64,000 nt of DNA. Source: Anaeromyxobacter dehalogenans 2CP-1. GTDB lineage: Bacteria > Myxococcota > Myxococcia > Myxococcales > Anaeromyxobacteraceae. Shown piece by piece: positions 35,209 to 42,612 of this stretch (position 1 is the first letter of the stretch; each line of letters opens with the position of its first letter). The translations under genes were made by a program, and so were the position numbers. The stretch spans positions 62,001-126,000 of the forward strand of contig NC_011891.1 in NCBI RefSeq assembly GCF_000022145.1. Reading direction: 5' to 3'. The notes under the pieces are model-generated. The model saw only the letters and a program-made list of their open reading frames with translations, had not been told where the DNA came from and did no database searches.

Positions 35209-35814
35209 ATGCCCCAGATCCGCCTTTTCCCCGCCGCCGCCCTCCTGTCCCTCGCGCTCGCGCAGCCCGCGCGCGCCGCCGACCCGGCCCCGGCGCCGGC
35301 GAAGCCCGCCGCCCCGGCCGCCGCGCCCGCCCCCGCCGCGAAGCCGTCGCCCGCCGCAATGGACCTGGCGCGCACGCTCGCCACGCAGGAGACGTGGAAG
35401 CGCGGCATGGATGGGCTCACGCAGTCGCTGGTGGGCCAGTTCCGCGGCCACCCCGGCTCGGAGCTGAGCATGCCGAAGGACTTCCAGGCCAAGGCGCGCA
35501 CCGAGGTCGAGGCGCTGCTCCCGTACGAGGACCTGGTGAACATCCACGCGCGCCAGCTCTCCGCCGCCTACAGCGAGCAGGAGCTGAAGGACCTGGTCGC
35601 GTTCTACAAGTCGCCGCTCGGGCAGAAGGCGCTGAAGGCCATGCCCGAGGTGCAGGAGAAGGTGGCGATGGAGACGCAGCAGCGGATCGAGCCGAAGCTG
35701 CCGCAGGTGATGCAGAAGCTCGCGAAGGACGTGAAGCCGCCCGCCGGCGGCGCGAAGGCGCCCGCGAGCCCGCACGGCGGCGCCGCGCCTGCGAAGCCGG
35801 CGCCCAAGAAGTAG
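35209..35814 (+). CDS. DUF2059 domain-containing exported protein
   Basis: The 201-aa protein starts with a signal peptide (MPQIRLFPAAALLSLALAQP, cleavage after ARA-A) and a Pro/Ala linker to about 50. Residues about 95-165 match DUF2059: EDLVNIHARQLSAAYSEQELKDLVAFYKSPLGQKALKAMPEVQEK, where the FYKSPxGQK motif is diagnostic. DUF2059 proteins are periplasmic with unknown function. I prefer the ATG at 35209 over one five codons upstream because the signal peptide begins there. The tail is Lys/Pro/Ala-rich. Confidence 0.85.
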   Translation: MPQIRLFPAAALLSLALAQPARAADPAPAPAKPAAPAAAPAPAAKPSPAAMDLARTLATQETWKRGMDGLTQSLVGQFRGHPGSELSMPKDFQAKARTEVEALLPYEDLVNIHARQLSAAYSEQELKDLVAFYKSPLGQKALKAMPEVQEKVAMETQQRIEPKLPQVMQKLAKDVKPPAGGAKAPASPHGGAAPAKPAPKK

Positions 35815-35830
35815 CCGCGCAGCAGGTCCC

Positions 35831-35870
35831 GGGCGGGCGGCCGGGCGCTCACCCGCTCCCGCGCCCGCCC
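35831..35870 (+). terminator. Hairpin after the DUF2059 gene
   Basis: GGGCGGGCG (35831-35839) pairs perfectly with CGCCCGCCC (35862-35870) across a 22-base loop that can itself fold. It lies in the 76-base gap before the SGNH gene. There is no T-run, so the strength is uncertain. Confidence 0.35.
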
Positions 35871-35890
35871 GTGGTGGTTAGCTTCACCGC

Positions 35891-36649
35891 GTGATCCCAC
35901 CGACCCCTGGCCGCGCCGGGCGCCTCGTGCGCCCGGCGGTCGCGCTCGCCGTCGTCCTCCACGCGCTCGGCGCGAGCGCTGCGCGCGCCGCCGGCAATGC
36001 GCCGGCGCCGCTCGTCTACGTGGCGCTCGGCGACTCCACCGCCGCCGGGCAGGGCGGCGGTCCCGGCGGCGGCTACCCGCCACGCCTCGCCCGCCGGCTC
36101 GAGGCCGCCGGGCTCGGCGTGAAGCTCGTGAACCTCGGCGTCGCCGGCGCGACGGCCGGCGACCTGCGCCGCGATCAGCTCCCGCGGGCGCTCGAGGCGC
36201 GCCCCGGCCTCGTCACGGTGGGCATCGGGATCAACGACCTCGTGCAGGGACGACCGCTCCGCGAGTTCGCGCGCGACCTCGAGATCGTGGCCGACTTCCT
36301 GAAGCAGACGCGCGCGACGGTGGTGATCTCCAGCCTGCCGGACCTGGTCGATTCACCGTCCGCGAAGGGGGCGCCCGCGGCGCTGGCGCGCCGCCTCGAC
36401 CAGTTCAACGCCGCCATCGAGCGGGTGGCCGAGCGGCACGGGTTCCTGGTGGCGGACGCGTTCGGCGAGACGCGCCGCGCGGTGAGGCGGCTCGGCGCCG
36501 CCGCGGTGTTCTCGGGCGACGGCTTCCACCCGTCGGCGGCCGGCTACGACGCCTGGGCCGACGCGCTCCGGCAGCCGGTGGAGCGGGCGCTCGGCGCGCG
36601 CCTGCAGGGCCGCCGCCCCCCCGCGCCGCCCGCGGCCGCCCGGCCGTGA
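35891..36649 (+). CDS. SGNH/GDSL-family hydrolase, exported
   Basis: The 252-aa protein has an N-terminal signal segment (VALAVVLHALGASAARAAG) and an SGNH esterase fold. Block I is VYVALGDSTAAGQG with Ser49, block III is GIGINDLVQG near 117, and block V is DGFHPSAAGYDAWA with Asp210 and His213, so the catalytic set is complete. Substrate may be an acyl ester or polysaccharide acetyl group. GTG start at 35891. A Pro/Ala tail of about 18 residues closes the chain. Followed after 34 bases by bioA. Confidence 0.88.
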   Translation: MIPPTPGRAGRLVRPAVALAVVLHALGASAARAAGNAPAPLVYVALGDSTAAGQGGGPGGGYPPRLARRLEAAGLGVKLVNLGVAGATAGDLRRDQLPRALEARPGLVTVGIGINDLVQGRPLREFARDLEIVADFLKQTRATVVISSLPDLVDSPSAKGAPAALARRLDQFNAAIERVAERHGFLVADAFGETRRAVRRLGAAAVFSGDGFHPSAAGYDAWADALRQPVERALGARLQGRRPPAPPAAARP

Positions 36650-36683
36650 CGGCGCCGGGCCGGTGCGCTAGGGTCGCGGCCCT

Positions 36684-38057
36684 ATGGACGACCGCGAACG
36701 CCGTGAGCGGCACCGCCGGCTGTGGGAGGCGGACCACCGGCACCTCTGGCACCCGTTCACGCAGATGAGGGACTGGCTCCGCGAGGAGCCGCTCATCGTC
36801 GACGCGGCCGAGGGCGTCCACCTCGTGGACACGCTCGGGAACCGCTACCTCGACGGCGTGTCGTCGCTCTGGTGCAACGTGCACGGCCACCGCGTCCCGG
36901 AGCTCGACGCCGCGGTGCGCGCCCAGCTCGAACGCGTGGCGCACTCGACGCTGCTCGGCCTCGCCTCCACCGCGTCGATCGAGTGCGCCGAGGAGCTGGT
37001 CCGCCACCTGCCGTCCGGCCTGACCCGGGTCTTCTTCTCCGACGCGGGCGCCACCGCGGTGGAGATCGCCATCAAGATGGCGTTCCAGCACCACCAGCTC
37101 CGCGGCGACGAGCGCCGCACCGAGTTCGTGGCGCTGCACGGCGGCTACCACGGCGACACCCTCGGCTCGGTCTCGGTGGGCGGCATCGACCTGTTCCACC
37201 GCATCTTCAAGCCGCTGCTGTTCGACGTGCACCACGCGCCGCAGCCCTACTGCTACCGCTGCCCGCTCGGGAAGGCGCTCCCCGGCTGCGGGATGGCCTG
37301 CGCGGACGAGGTGGAGCGCATCCTCGCGGCGCGCGAGGGCAGGGTGGCCGCGCTCGTGGTCGAGCCGCTCGTGCAGGGCGCGGACGGCATGATCACCCAG
37401 CCGCCCGGGTACCTGCGCCGCCTGCGCGAGCTCTGCGACCGCCACGGCGCGCTGCTGGTCTGCGACGAGGTCGCGACCGGCTGGGGCCGCACCGGGACCA
37501 CGTTCGCGGTGGAGCAGGAGGGCGTCCTGCCGGACATCCTCACCATGGCGAAGGGGCTCACCGGCGGCTACCTGCCGCTCGCCGCCACCGTCACCACCGA
37601 GCAGGTCTTCGAGTCGTTCCTGGGCGAGCACGCCGAGAAGCGGACCTTCTTCCACGGCCACACCTACGCCGGGAACCCGCTCGCCTGCGCCGCCGCGACG
37701 GCCTCCATGACGCTGTTCCGCGAGCGCGGCGTGGGCGCGGCGGTGCCGGCGAAGGCGGCCGCGCTCGCCCGCGCGCTCGCGCCGGCGGCGCGGCTCCCGC
37801 ACGTGGGCGAGGTCCGGCAGCGCGGGCTGATGGTGGGCATCGAGCTGGTGCGCGACCGGGCCACGAAGGAGGAGTACGCGTACGCGCTGCAGGCCGGGCA
37901 CCGGGTGATCCTGGAGGCCCGCAAGCTCGGCGCGATCCTCCGGCCGCTCGGCAACGTGGTGGTGCTCATGCCGCCGCTCGCCATGACCGAGGCCGAGCTC
38001 ACGCGGCTGGCCGGGATCACGCTCGCCGCCATCGAGGCGGCCACCGCGAGGCTCTAG
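36684..38057 (+). CDS. bioA: Adenosylmethionine-8-amino-7-oxononanoate aminotransferase
   Basis: The 457-aa PLP enzyme converts 7-keto-8-aminopelargonate to 7,8-diaminopelargonate with SAM as amino donor (biotin step 2). BioA signatures are HLWHPFTQMRDW near 14-26, SLWCNVHGHRVPELD near 63-77, and the PLP lysine Lys290 in LTMAKGLTGGYLPLAATV. Its stop codon shares a base with the GTG start of bioD (TAGTG overlap), so the two are coupled. bioF, bioB, bioC and bioH are not in the window. Confidence 0.95.
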   Translation: MDDRERRERHRRLWEADHRHLWHPFTQMRDWLREEPLIVDAAEGVHLVDTLGNRYLDGVSSLWCNVHGHRVPELDAAVRAQLERVAHSTLLGLASTASIECAEELVRHLPSGLTRVFFSDAGATAVEIAIKMAFQHHQLRGDERRTEFVALHGGYHGDTLGSVSVGGIDLFHRIFKPLLFDVHHAPQPYCYRCPLGKALPGCGMACADEVERILAAREGRVAALVVEPLVQGADGMITQPPGYLRRLRELCDRHGALLVCDEVATGWGRTGTTFAVEQEGVLPDILTMAKGLTGGYLPLAATVTTEQVFESFLGEHAEKRTFFHGHTYAGNPLACAAATASMTLFRERGVGAAVPAKAAALARALAPAARLPHVGEVRQRGLMVGIELVRDRATKEEYAYALQAGHRVILEARKLGAILRPLGNVVVLMPPLAMTEAELTRLAGITLAAIEAATARL

Positions 38058-38728
38058 TGCGCGGGCTGTTCGTCACCGGCACCGACACCGGCGTGGGCAA
38101 GACCGAGGTGGCGTGCGCGCTGGTGCGCGCCGCGCGCGCCGCCGGCCTGGACGCGGTGGGCATGAAGCCGGCGCAGTCCGGCCACGTGCCCGGCGAGCCG
38201 TCCGACGCGGAGCGGCTCCGCGAGGCGTCGGACCGCGTCGAGCCGCTCGAGGCGATCTGCCCGTACACGTTCGGTGCCCCGCTCGCGCCGGCCGCCGCGG
38301 CGCGGCTGGAGGGGCGCGAGGTCTCGCTGGCGCGGGTGGTGGAGGCGGCGCGCGCGCTCGCGGCGCGCCACGCCGCGGTGGTGGTGGAGGGGGCCGGCGG
38401 GCTGCTCGTGCCGCTCACCGCGCGCGAGACCCACGCCGACCTCGCCGCGGCGCTGGGCCTGCCGGTGCTGGTGGTGGCGCGCGCCGGGCTCGGGACGGTG
38501 AACCACACCGCGCTCACCGTCGAGGCGCTGGAGCGCCGCGGCCTCGCGGTGGCCGGGATCGTGCTCAACCGGACCGGGCCCGAGGACGATCCCTCGGTGC
38601 CGCTCAACGCCGCGGAGATCGCGCGCTTGACGTACCGTGAACCACTCGCGCTGCTGCCGTGGGAGCCCGATATCGCGCGGCGCGCGCGCTCTCTCGGATC
38701 CATCCTCGGCGCGAAGATCCAGTTTTGA
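38057..38728 (+). CDS. bioD: Dethiobiotin synthetase
   Basis: The 223-aa P-loop enzyme closes the ureido ring of dethiobiotin from 7,8-diaminopelargonate, CO2 and ATP. GTDTGVGKTEVACAL (8-22) is the BioD Walker A loop with Lys15, MKPAQSG (38-44) is the switch region, and VVEGAGGLLVPLT near 112-124 is the acidic/carboxylate loop. The GTG start overlaps the bioA stop. The last residues GAKIQF are followed by a TGA and, 20 bases on, by a 22-bp palindrome. Confidence 0.95.
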   Translation: MRGLFVTGTDTGVGKTEVACALVRAARAAGLDAVGMKPAQSGHVPGEPSDAERLREASDRVEPLEAICPYTFGAPLAPAAAARLEGREVSLARVVEAARALAARHAAVVVEGAGGLLVPLTARETHADLAAALGLPVLVVARAGLGTVNHTALTVEALERRGLAVAGIVLNRTGPEDDPSVPLNAAEIARLTYREPLALLPWEPDIARRARSLGSILGAKIQF

Positions 38729-38746
38729 GCGGTGGGAGCGAAAATT

Positions 38747-38768
38747 GGATCGATCGCGAGATCGATCC
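38747..38768. repeat. 22-bp palindrome after bioD, rich in GATC
   Basis: GGATCGATC (38747-38755), loop GCGA, GATCGATCC (38760-38768) are perfect 9-bp arms in an AT-richer patch that starts AAAATT. It sits 18 bases after the bioD stop and 12 before the next GTG. It may terminate bioAD or be an operator for the small gene downstream. It does not match the BirA operator pattern. Confidence 0.6.
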
Positions 38769-38780
38769 TAGATCGCTGAC

Positions 38781-39053
38781 GTGCCGAACGTCGTCGACCT
38801 CACGCTCGTCTCGCGCGCCCGGCGCGCGCTCCACGCCGTGCTCGAGGAGCGCGGCCTCGGGTTCTTCCTCGCCGCGGGCTCGCGCACGCCGCGCCTCGAT
38901 CCGCGCCGCATCGCCTGGGTGGTGGAGGTGGCGCGCCGCCAGGTGTCGCTCCGCGCCCGCCGCGATCCGGACGCGCTCTCGCGCACCCGCCGCGTGCTGC
39001 GCCGCGAGCTGATCCGCCGGCTCACCGAGGCGATGCTGCAGGCGGGGCTGTAG
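38781..39053 (+). CDS. Small Arg-rich protein, 90 aa, hypothetical
   Basis: From GTG 38781 the 90-aa product is strongly basic and helical: VDLTLVSRARRALHAVLEERGLGFFLAAGS at the start and RRLTEAMLQAGL at the end. No membrane segment or Cys. The codon pattern is consistent with coding (third-position GC) but the start lacks a convincing ribosome binding site. No recognised family. Lies alone downstream of bioD. Confidence 0.4.
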   Translation: MPNVVDLTLVSRARRALHAVLEERGLGFFLAAGSRTPRLDPRRIAWVVEVARRQVSLRARRDPDALSRTRRVLRRELIRRLTEAMLQAGL

Positions 39054-39057
39054 CGCT

Positions 39058-39223
39058 CCTTCGACTCCGGCGAGCGGCGGCGCGCCCACGCTCCGGGTGA
39101 CCCTTCGACTCCGGCCGTGCCTGCGGCCCGCCTACGCTCAGGGTGAGCGGTGGTCGTTCAGAGGCGTCGGCTCCGGCCGCTCATCCCGAGCGTAGCGCCG
39201 CGTGAGCGGCGCGGAGTCGAGGG
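39058..39223. repeat. Cluster of three intergenic repeats of the CCTTCGACTCCG...CGCTCAGGGTGAGCGG type
   Basis: Two direct units begin CCTTCGACTCCGG at 39058 and 39102 and end in ACGCTCCGGGTGA and TACGCTCAGGGTGAGCGG. A third unit lies inverted at 39177-39223 and reads, on the minus strand, from CCCTCGACTCCGC to TACGCTCGGGATGAGCGG. Units are about 45-48 bp. This type of imperfect palindromic repeat is known to scatter between genes in many GC-rich genomes. It fills the gap between the 90-aa gene and the DUF1844 gene. Confidence 0.65.
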
Positions 39224-39227
39224 AGGG

Positions 39228-39500
39228 CTACCGCCCGCTCGACTTGCCCACGTAGCGCAGCCTGAGATCAGTGAGCAGGTTCTCGAGGAAGCGCGCCTCC
39301 TCGTCGGTCAGGTTGCCCTTCGTCTTCTCGGCCAGCATCGACAGGATGTCGATGGTCTGCTTCGCGAGCAGCAGGTTCGCCTCGGCGATCTCGCCGGTCT
39401 CCGGGTGCGGGGCGTCGCCGAGGTGGACGAACGCGGAGGAGCCGAGCGACAGCACGAACGTGTAGAAGTCGATGGGCGCGGGCTGCTTCTCGTCGGCCAT
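39228..39500 (-). CDS. DUF1844 domain-containing protein
   Basis: The 90-aa soluble protein matches DUF1844: IDFYTFVLSLGSSAFVHLGDAPHPETGEIAEANLLLAKQTIDILSMLAEKTKGNLTDEEARFLENLLTDLRLRYV in order, with the diagnostic LGSSAFVHLG and TIDILSMLAEKTKGNL parts. A GGAGGACCC ribosome binding site precedes the ATG. Function is not known. It stands next to the HtrA gene (22 bases) on the same strand, downstream of it. Confidence 0.88.
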   Translation of the reverse strand: MADEKQPAPIDFYTFVLSLGSSAFVHLGDAPHPETGEIAEANLLLAKQTIDILSMLAEKTKGNLTDEEARFLENLLTDLRLRYVGKSSGR

Positions 39501-39521
39501 GGTCGGGTCCTCCCGGACGAT

Positions 39522-40946
39522 CTAGTCGAAGTCGAAGGCGATGCGGTCGGCGGCGTAGCCGCGCTGGACGAGCAGCACGAGCCGGCCGCCGCGGCGGGCG
39601 CGGGCGGCGGCGCGCTGGAACGCCGCCACCGAGGAGACCTCGGACGAGTTCACCTCGCGCACCAGGTCGCCCGGCTGCAACCCGGCCTCGGCGGCGGGCG
39701 AGCGGCCGGTCACGCTGCGCACCACCACCAGCGTGCCCCCGGAGACGCGCTCCTCGGAGACGCGCAGCCCCACGCGGCGCTGCACCAGCTCGGCGGCGCG
39801 CTGCGGGGTGAGCTCCACCGCGGTGACGGCCGCCTGGACGCGCGCGCCGCGGCGCGACAGGTCGAGCCGCGCGGCGCGGCCGATGGGGAGGTCGCGCAGG
39901 CGGAACAGGAGCTCCGCGGCGCTGCCGGGCGGGGTCCCGTCCACCGCCTCCACCACGTCGCCGGCGCGGACGCCGGCGCGCTCGCCGGGCGAGCCCGGGT
40001 CCACCCCGGTGACGCGCACGCCGCCGGACCCGCCGTCCACCGTGCCGTCCTTGCGAGGCAGGTCGTCCACCGAGACGCCCAGGTAACCCTCGCGCACCTC
40101 GCCGTGCGCGATCAGGTCCTCGGCGACGCGGCGCGCGCGGTCGATGGGGATCGCGAAGCCGATGCCGGCGCTGCGGTCGCCCAGGATGGCGGTGTTCACG
40201 CCCACCAGCCGCCCGTCGATGTCGAGCAGCGGCCCGCCGGAGTTGCCGGGGTTGATGGAGGCGTCGGTCTGGATGAAGTCGAACATCATCCGCTCGCCCG
40301 CCTTGAAGTTGCGGTGCACCGCCGAGACCACGCCGGTGGTGACCGTGTGCGCGAGGCCGAACGGGTTGCCGATGGCGATCACCGTCTCGCCGATGAGCAG
40401 GTCGTCGGAGCGGCCGGTGGTGACGTAGGGGAGCTTCTCGCGGGTGTCGAGCTTCAGCACCGCCAGGTCGGACGACGGGTCGGTGCCGACCACCTTCGCC
40501 ATGAGCTCGCGGCCGTCGAGCAGGCCCACCCGGAAGCGGGCGCCGCGCTCCACCACGTGGTTGTTGGTGAGCACGTAGCCGTCGGGCGACACGATCACGC
40601 CCGAGCCGAGCGAGGTGGTCGCGTAGCCCTTGCGGTAGCGCGGCCGCTCGAACAGGTCGCCGAACAGCAGGTCGCCCATCGAGCCGCCGCGCGGCTGCGA
40701 GGGGACGCGGATGCGGACCAGCTCCTCTGCGGAGACGTTCACCACCGCGCCGCGCACCTTCTCCACCGCGATCACCACCGGCGTGCGGCGGTTCGCGGAG
40801 GGGCGCTCGTCGGCGCGCGGGAGCGCGGCGGGGGGCCGGGCCGCGGCGGGCGCCGGGAGCCCGGCGGCGAGCGCGGCGGCGAGCGCGAGGGCGCGCCCGG
40901 CGCCGCGAACGGCGCTACGGCTGCTGCTGCGGCGGGACCTCACCAC
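39522..40946 (-). CDS. HtrA/DegP-like periplasmic serine protease with two PDZ domains
   Basis: The 474-aa protein has a basic N-terminus and signal-type helix (ALALAAALAAGLPAPAAA), then a trypsin-like domain with the full triad His130 (LTNNHVV), Asp160 (SSDLAVLK) and Ser236 (NPGNSGGPL). Two PDZ domains follow: about 285-375 (GYLGVSV...GERAGVRAGDVVEAVDG) and about 385-470 (GLQPGDLVREVNSSEV). It would degrade or chaperone misfolded envelope proteins. The GTG start lies within the last codons of the 79-aa gene upstream (32-bp overlap), with GGAGGTGGTG placing the ribosome binding site inside that gene. Confidence 0.93.
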   Translation of the reverse strand: MVRSRRSSSRSAVRGAGRALALAAALAAGLPAPAAARPPAALPRADERPSANRRTPVVIAVEKVRGAVVNVSAEELVRIRVPSQPRGGSMGDLLFGDLFERPRYRKGYATTSLGSGVIVSPDGYVLTNNHVVERGARFRVGLLDGRELMAKVVGTDPSSDLAVLKLDTREKLPYVTTGRSDDLLIGETVIAIGNPFGLAHTVTTGVVSAVHRNFKAGERMMFDFIQTDASINPGNSGGPLLDIDGRLVGVNTAILGDRSAGIGFAIPIDRARRVAEDLIAHGEVREGYLGVSVDDLPRKDGTVDGGSGGVRVTGVDPGSPGERAGVRAGDVVEAVDGTPPGSAAELLFRLRDLPIGRAARLDLSRRGARVQAAVTAVELTPQRAAELVQRRVGLRVSEERVSGGTLVVVRSVTGRSPAAEAGLQPGDLVREVNSSEVSSVAAFQRAAARARRGGRLVLLVQRGYAADRIAFDFD

Positions 40947-41154
40947 CTCCGACGTCCTCCTCGGGCTCGTCGTCGTCGAGATCGTCCGGCTCCTCGACGC
41001 CGCTCATCGACGCCTCGATGGGCATCGCCTGATCGGCGAGATCCGGGAGCGCCTTCTGGAACTTCTCGTACTCCTTCTCGTCGACCTTGCCCTTGCGCAG
41101 GTAACGCTGCACCACGCGCTTGTCGACGAGCTTGTTCTCGAACGGGTCGGCCAT
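40915..41154 (-). CDS. Small acidic protein, 79 aa, hypothetical, coupled to the HtrA gene
   Basis: The 79-aa product begins MADPFENKLVDKRVVQRYLR and has a charged helix through VDEKEYEKFQKALPDLADQA, then a very acidic segment VEEPDDLDDDEPEEDVGGG and a Pro/Gln tail. AAGGAAG gives a good ribosome binding site. It overlaps the HtrA start by 32 bp, suggesting coupled translation. I know it only as a conserved-looking small protein of delta-proteobacteria; no function. Confidence 0.65.
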   Translation of the reverse strand: MADPFENKLVDKRVVQRYLRKGKVDEKEYEKFQKALPDLADQAMPIEASMSGVEEPDDLDDDEPEEDVGGGEVPPQQQP

Positions 41155-41236
41155 GTCACTTCCTTGCTGTCTGGGCGGAGGCCGGAAAATAGGCCCCGCC
41201 TTGCGGCCCCGTCAAGCGCGTGTTAGCGCTGTCGCC

Positions 41237-41905
41237 ATGCCGGTTTCCGAAGCCTCGGTGGGCGCCGGGCGGCGCGCGCGGCTCGGCGGGCTCTACGTCA
41301 TCGTGGGGGGGGCGGATCCGGTGGCGCAGGCACATGCCGCGATCGGCGGAGGCGCCCGCGCCGTCCAGGTGCGGATGAAGGACGCGCCCGCCGGCGCGGT
41401 GCTCGAGGCCACCCGCCGCATCCTGGCGCTCGCCGCCGGCCGGGCGCTCGTGCTCGTGAACGACCGCGCCGACCTGGCGCTCCTCGCCGGCGCCGACGGC
41501 GTCCACCTCGGCGACGACGACCTGCCGGTGCCGGAGGCGCGGCGGCTGCTCGGCCCCGACCTGCTGGTGGGTCGCACCACCCGGACGCTGGAGGAGGCCC
41601 GGGCGGCGCTCGCCGAGGGAGCCGATCACGTGGGCTACGGGCCCATCTTCGCGTCCCGGTCGAAGGCGCTGCCGGTGCCGCCGCGCGGGCTGCAGGCGCT
41701 CGCCGAGGTGGCGCGCGCGCTCCCCGCGCCGGTGGTGGCGATCGGCGGCATCGGGCTCGACGACGTCGGCGCGGTGGCGCGGGCGGGCGCCGCCTGCGCG
41801 GCGGTGATCGAGGCGGTGGTGGGCGCGGCGGATCCGGAGGCCGCCGCGGCGCGCATGCAGGCCGCGTTCGAGGCCGGCCGCGCCGCGCGGGGGGCGAACC
41901 CGTGA
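41237..41905 (+). CDS. thiE: Thiamine phosphate synthase
   Basis: The 222-aa TIM-barrel enzyme joins HMP-pyrophosphate to thiazole phosphate. ThiE features seen: LYVIVGGADP at the start, RAVQVRMKDAPAG where the family usually has VQLRxK, LVNDRADLALLAGADGVHLGDDDLP, VGRTTRTLEEARAALAEGADHVGYGPIFASRSK and VAIGGIGLDD. The key GPIF-(T/S)-K and HLGQxDLP-like positions are kept. I chose the ATG at 41237; in-frame codons upstream run antisense into the 79-aa gene. The stop overlaps the GTG of the next gene (GTGA), so the set of three is coupled. No TPP riboswitch is seen in the 80-base leader. Confidence 0.88.
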   Translation: MPVSEASVGAGRRARLGGLYVIVGGADPVAQAHAAIGGGARAVQVRMKDAPAGAVLEATRRILALAAGRALVLVNDRADLALLAGADGVHLGDDDLPVPEARRLLGPDLLVGRTTRTLEEARAALAEGADHVGYGPIFASRSKALPVPPRGLQALAEVARALPAPVVAIGGIGLDDVGAVARAGAACAAVIEAVVGAADPEAAAARMQAAFEAGRAARGANP

Positions 41906-42612
41906 GCCCGCGCCCGAGGATCGGGATCACGCTCGACGCCGACGCGTCGGGCCGCCGCTACGAGCTGCCGCGCGGCTACGTGGAGGCGGTGCTGGACGCG
42001 GGCGGCCTGCCCATCCTCCTGCCGCACGCGGTGGACGTGGCCGGCGCGTACCTGTCGCTGCTCGACGGCCTCGTGGTGAGCGGCGGCGACTTCGACCTGC
42101 CGCCCGAGCTGTACGGCGAGGCCCGGCGCCCGGGCTGCGGCCCCTCGCGCCCGGAGCGCACCCGCTTCGAGAAGGACCTGCTCGAGGCCGCGCTCGCCGC
42201 GCGCCTGCCGGTGCTGGGCGTGTGCGGCGGCATGCAGCTCCTCGACGTGGTGCGGGGCGGCACGCTCTGGCAGGACCTGCCGGGCGAGGCCGGCCTCCAC
42301 GGCCACGAGCAGCCCGCGCCGAAGGACGTGCCCTCGCACGAGGTGACCATCGCGCCCGGCACGCAGCTGGCCGCGCTCGCCGGGGCGGGTCCGCTCATGG
42401 TGAACTCGACGCATCACCAGGCGGTGCGCGAGCCCGGGCCGGGCGTGCTCGTGTCGGCGCGCGCGCCGGACGGCGTGGTGGAGGCCATCGAGCTCCCCGA
42501 CCTGCCGTTCGCGCTCGGCGTGCAGTGGCACCCCGAGGCGACGCGCGACGATCCGCGCCACGCCGCCATCTACCGGGGCCTGGTGGACGCGGCGCGGAGC
42601 CTGCGCCGGTGA
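41902..42612 (+). CDS. Class I glutamine amidotransferase-like hydrolase (peptidase C26, PuuD-like) inside the thi operon
   Basis: The 236-aa protein is a gamma-glutamyl-gamma-aminobutyrate hydrolase-like (peptidase C26) amidotransferase. The nucleophile Cys108 is in VLGVCGGMQLLDVVRGG, His210 and Glu212 are in LGVQWHPEAT, and LDGLVVSGGDFDLPPELYGE (54-73) is the C26 signature. PuuD acts on gamma-glutamyl compounds. Its position, overlapping thiE and thiD start and stop codons by four bases on each side, points to a job connected with thiamine or its salvage, but this is inference. Start GTG 41902. Confidence 0.85.
   Translation: MSPRPRIGITLDADASGRRYELPRGYVEAVLDAGGLPILLPHAVDVAGAYLSLLDGLVVSGGDFDLPPELYGEARRPGCGPSRPERTRFEKDLLEAALAARLPVLGVCGGMQLLDVVRGGTLWQDLPGEAGLHGHEQPAPKDVPSHEVTIAPGTQLAALAGAGPLMVNSTHHQAVREPGPGVLVSARAPDGVVEAIELPDLPFALGVQWHPEATRDDPRHAAIYRGLVDAARSLRR

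Noticed and set aside
38729-38780. BirA operator
   Set aside because: The palindrome is GATC-based and does not match the TTGTAAACC-type half-sites of BirA.
41155-41236. TPP riboswitch upstream of thiE
   Set aside because: The leader is only about 80 bases and lacks the conserved CUGAGA and related elements of the thi box.
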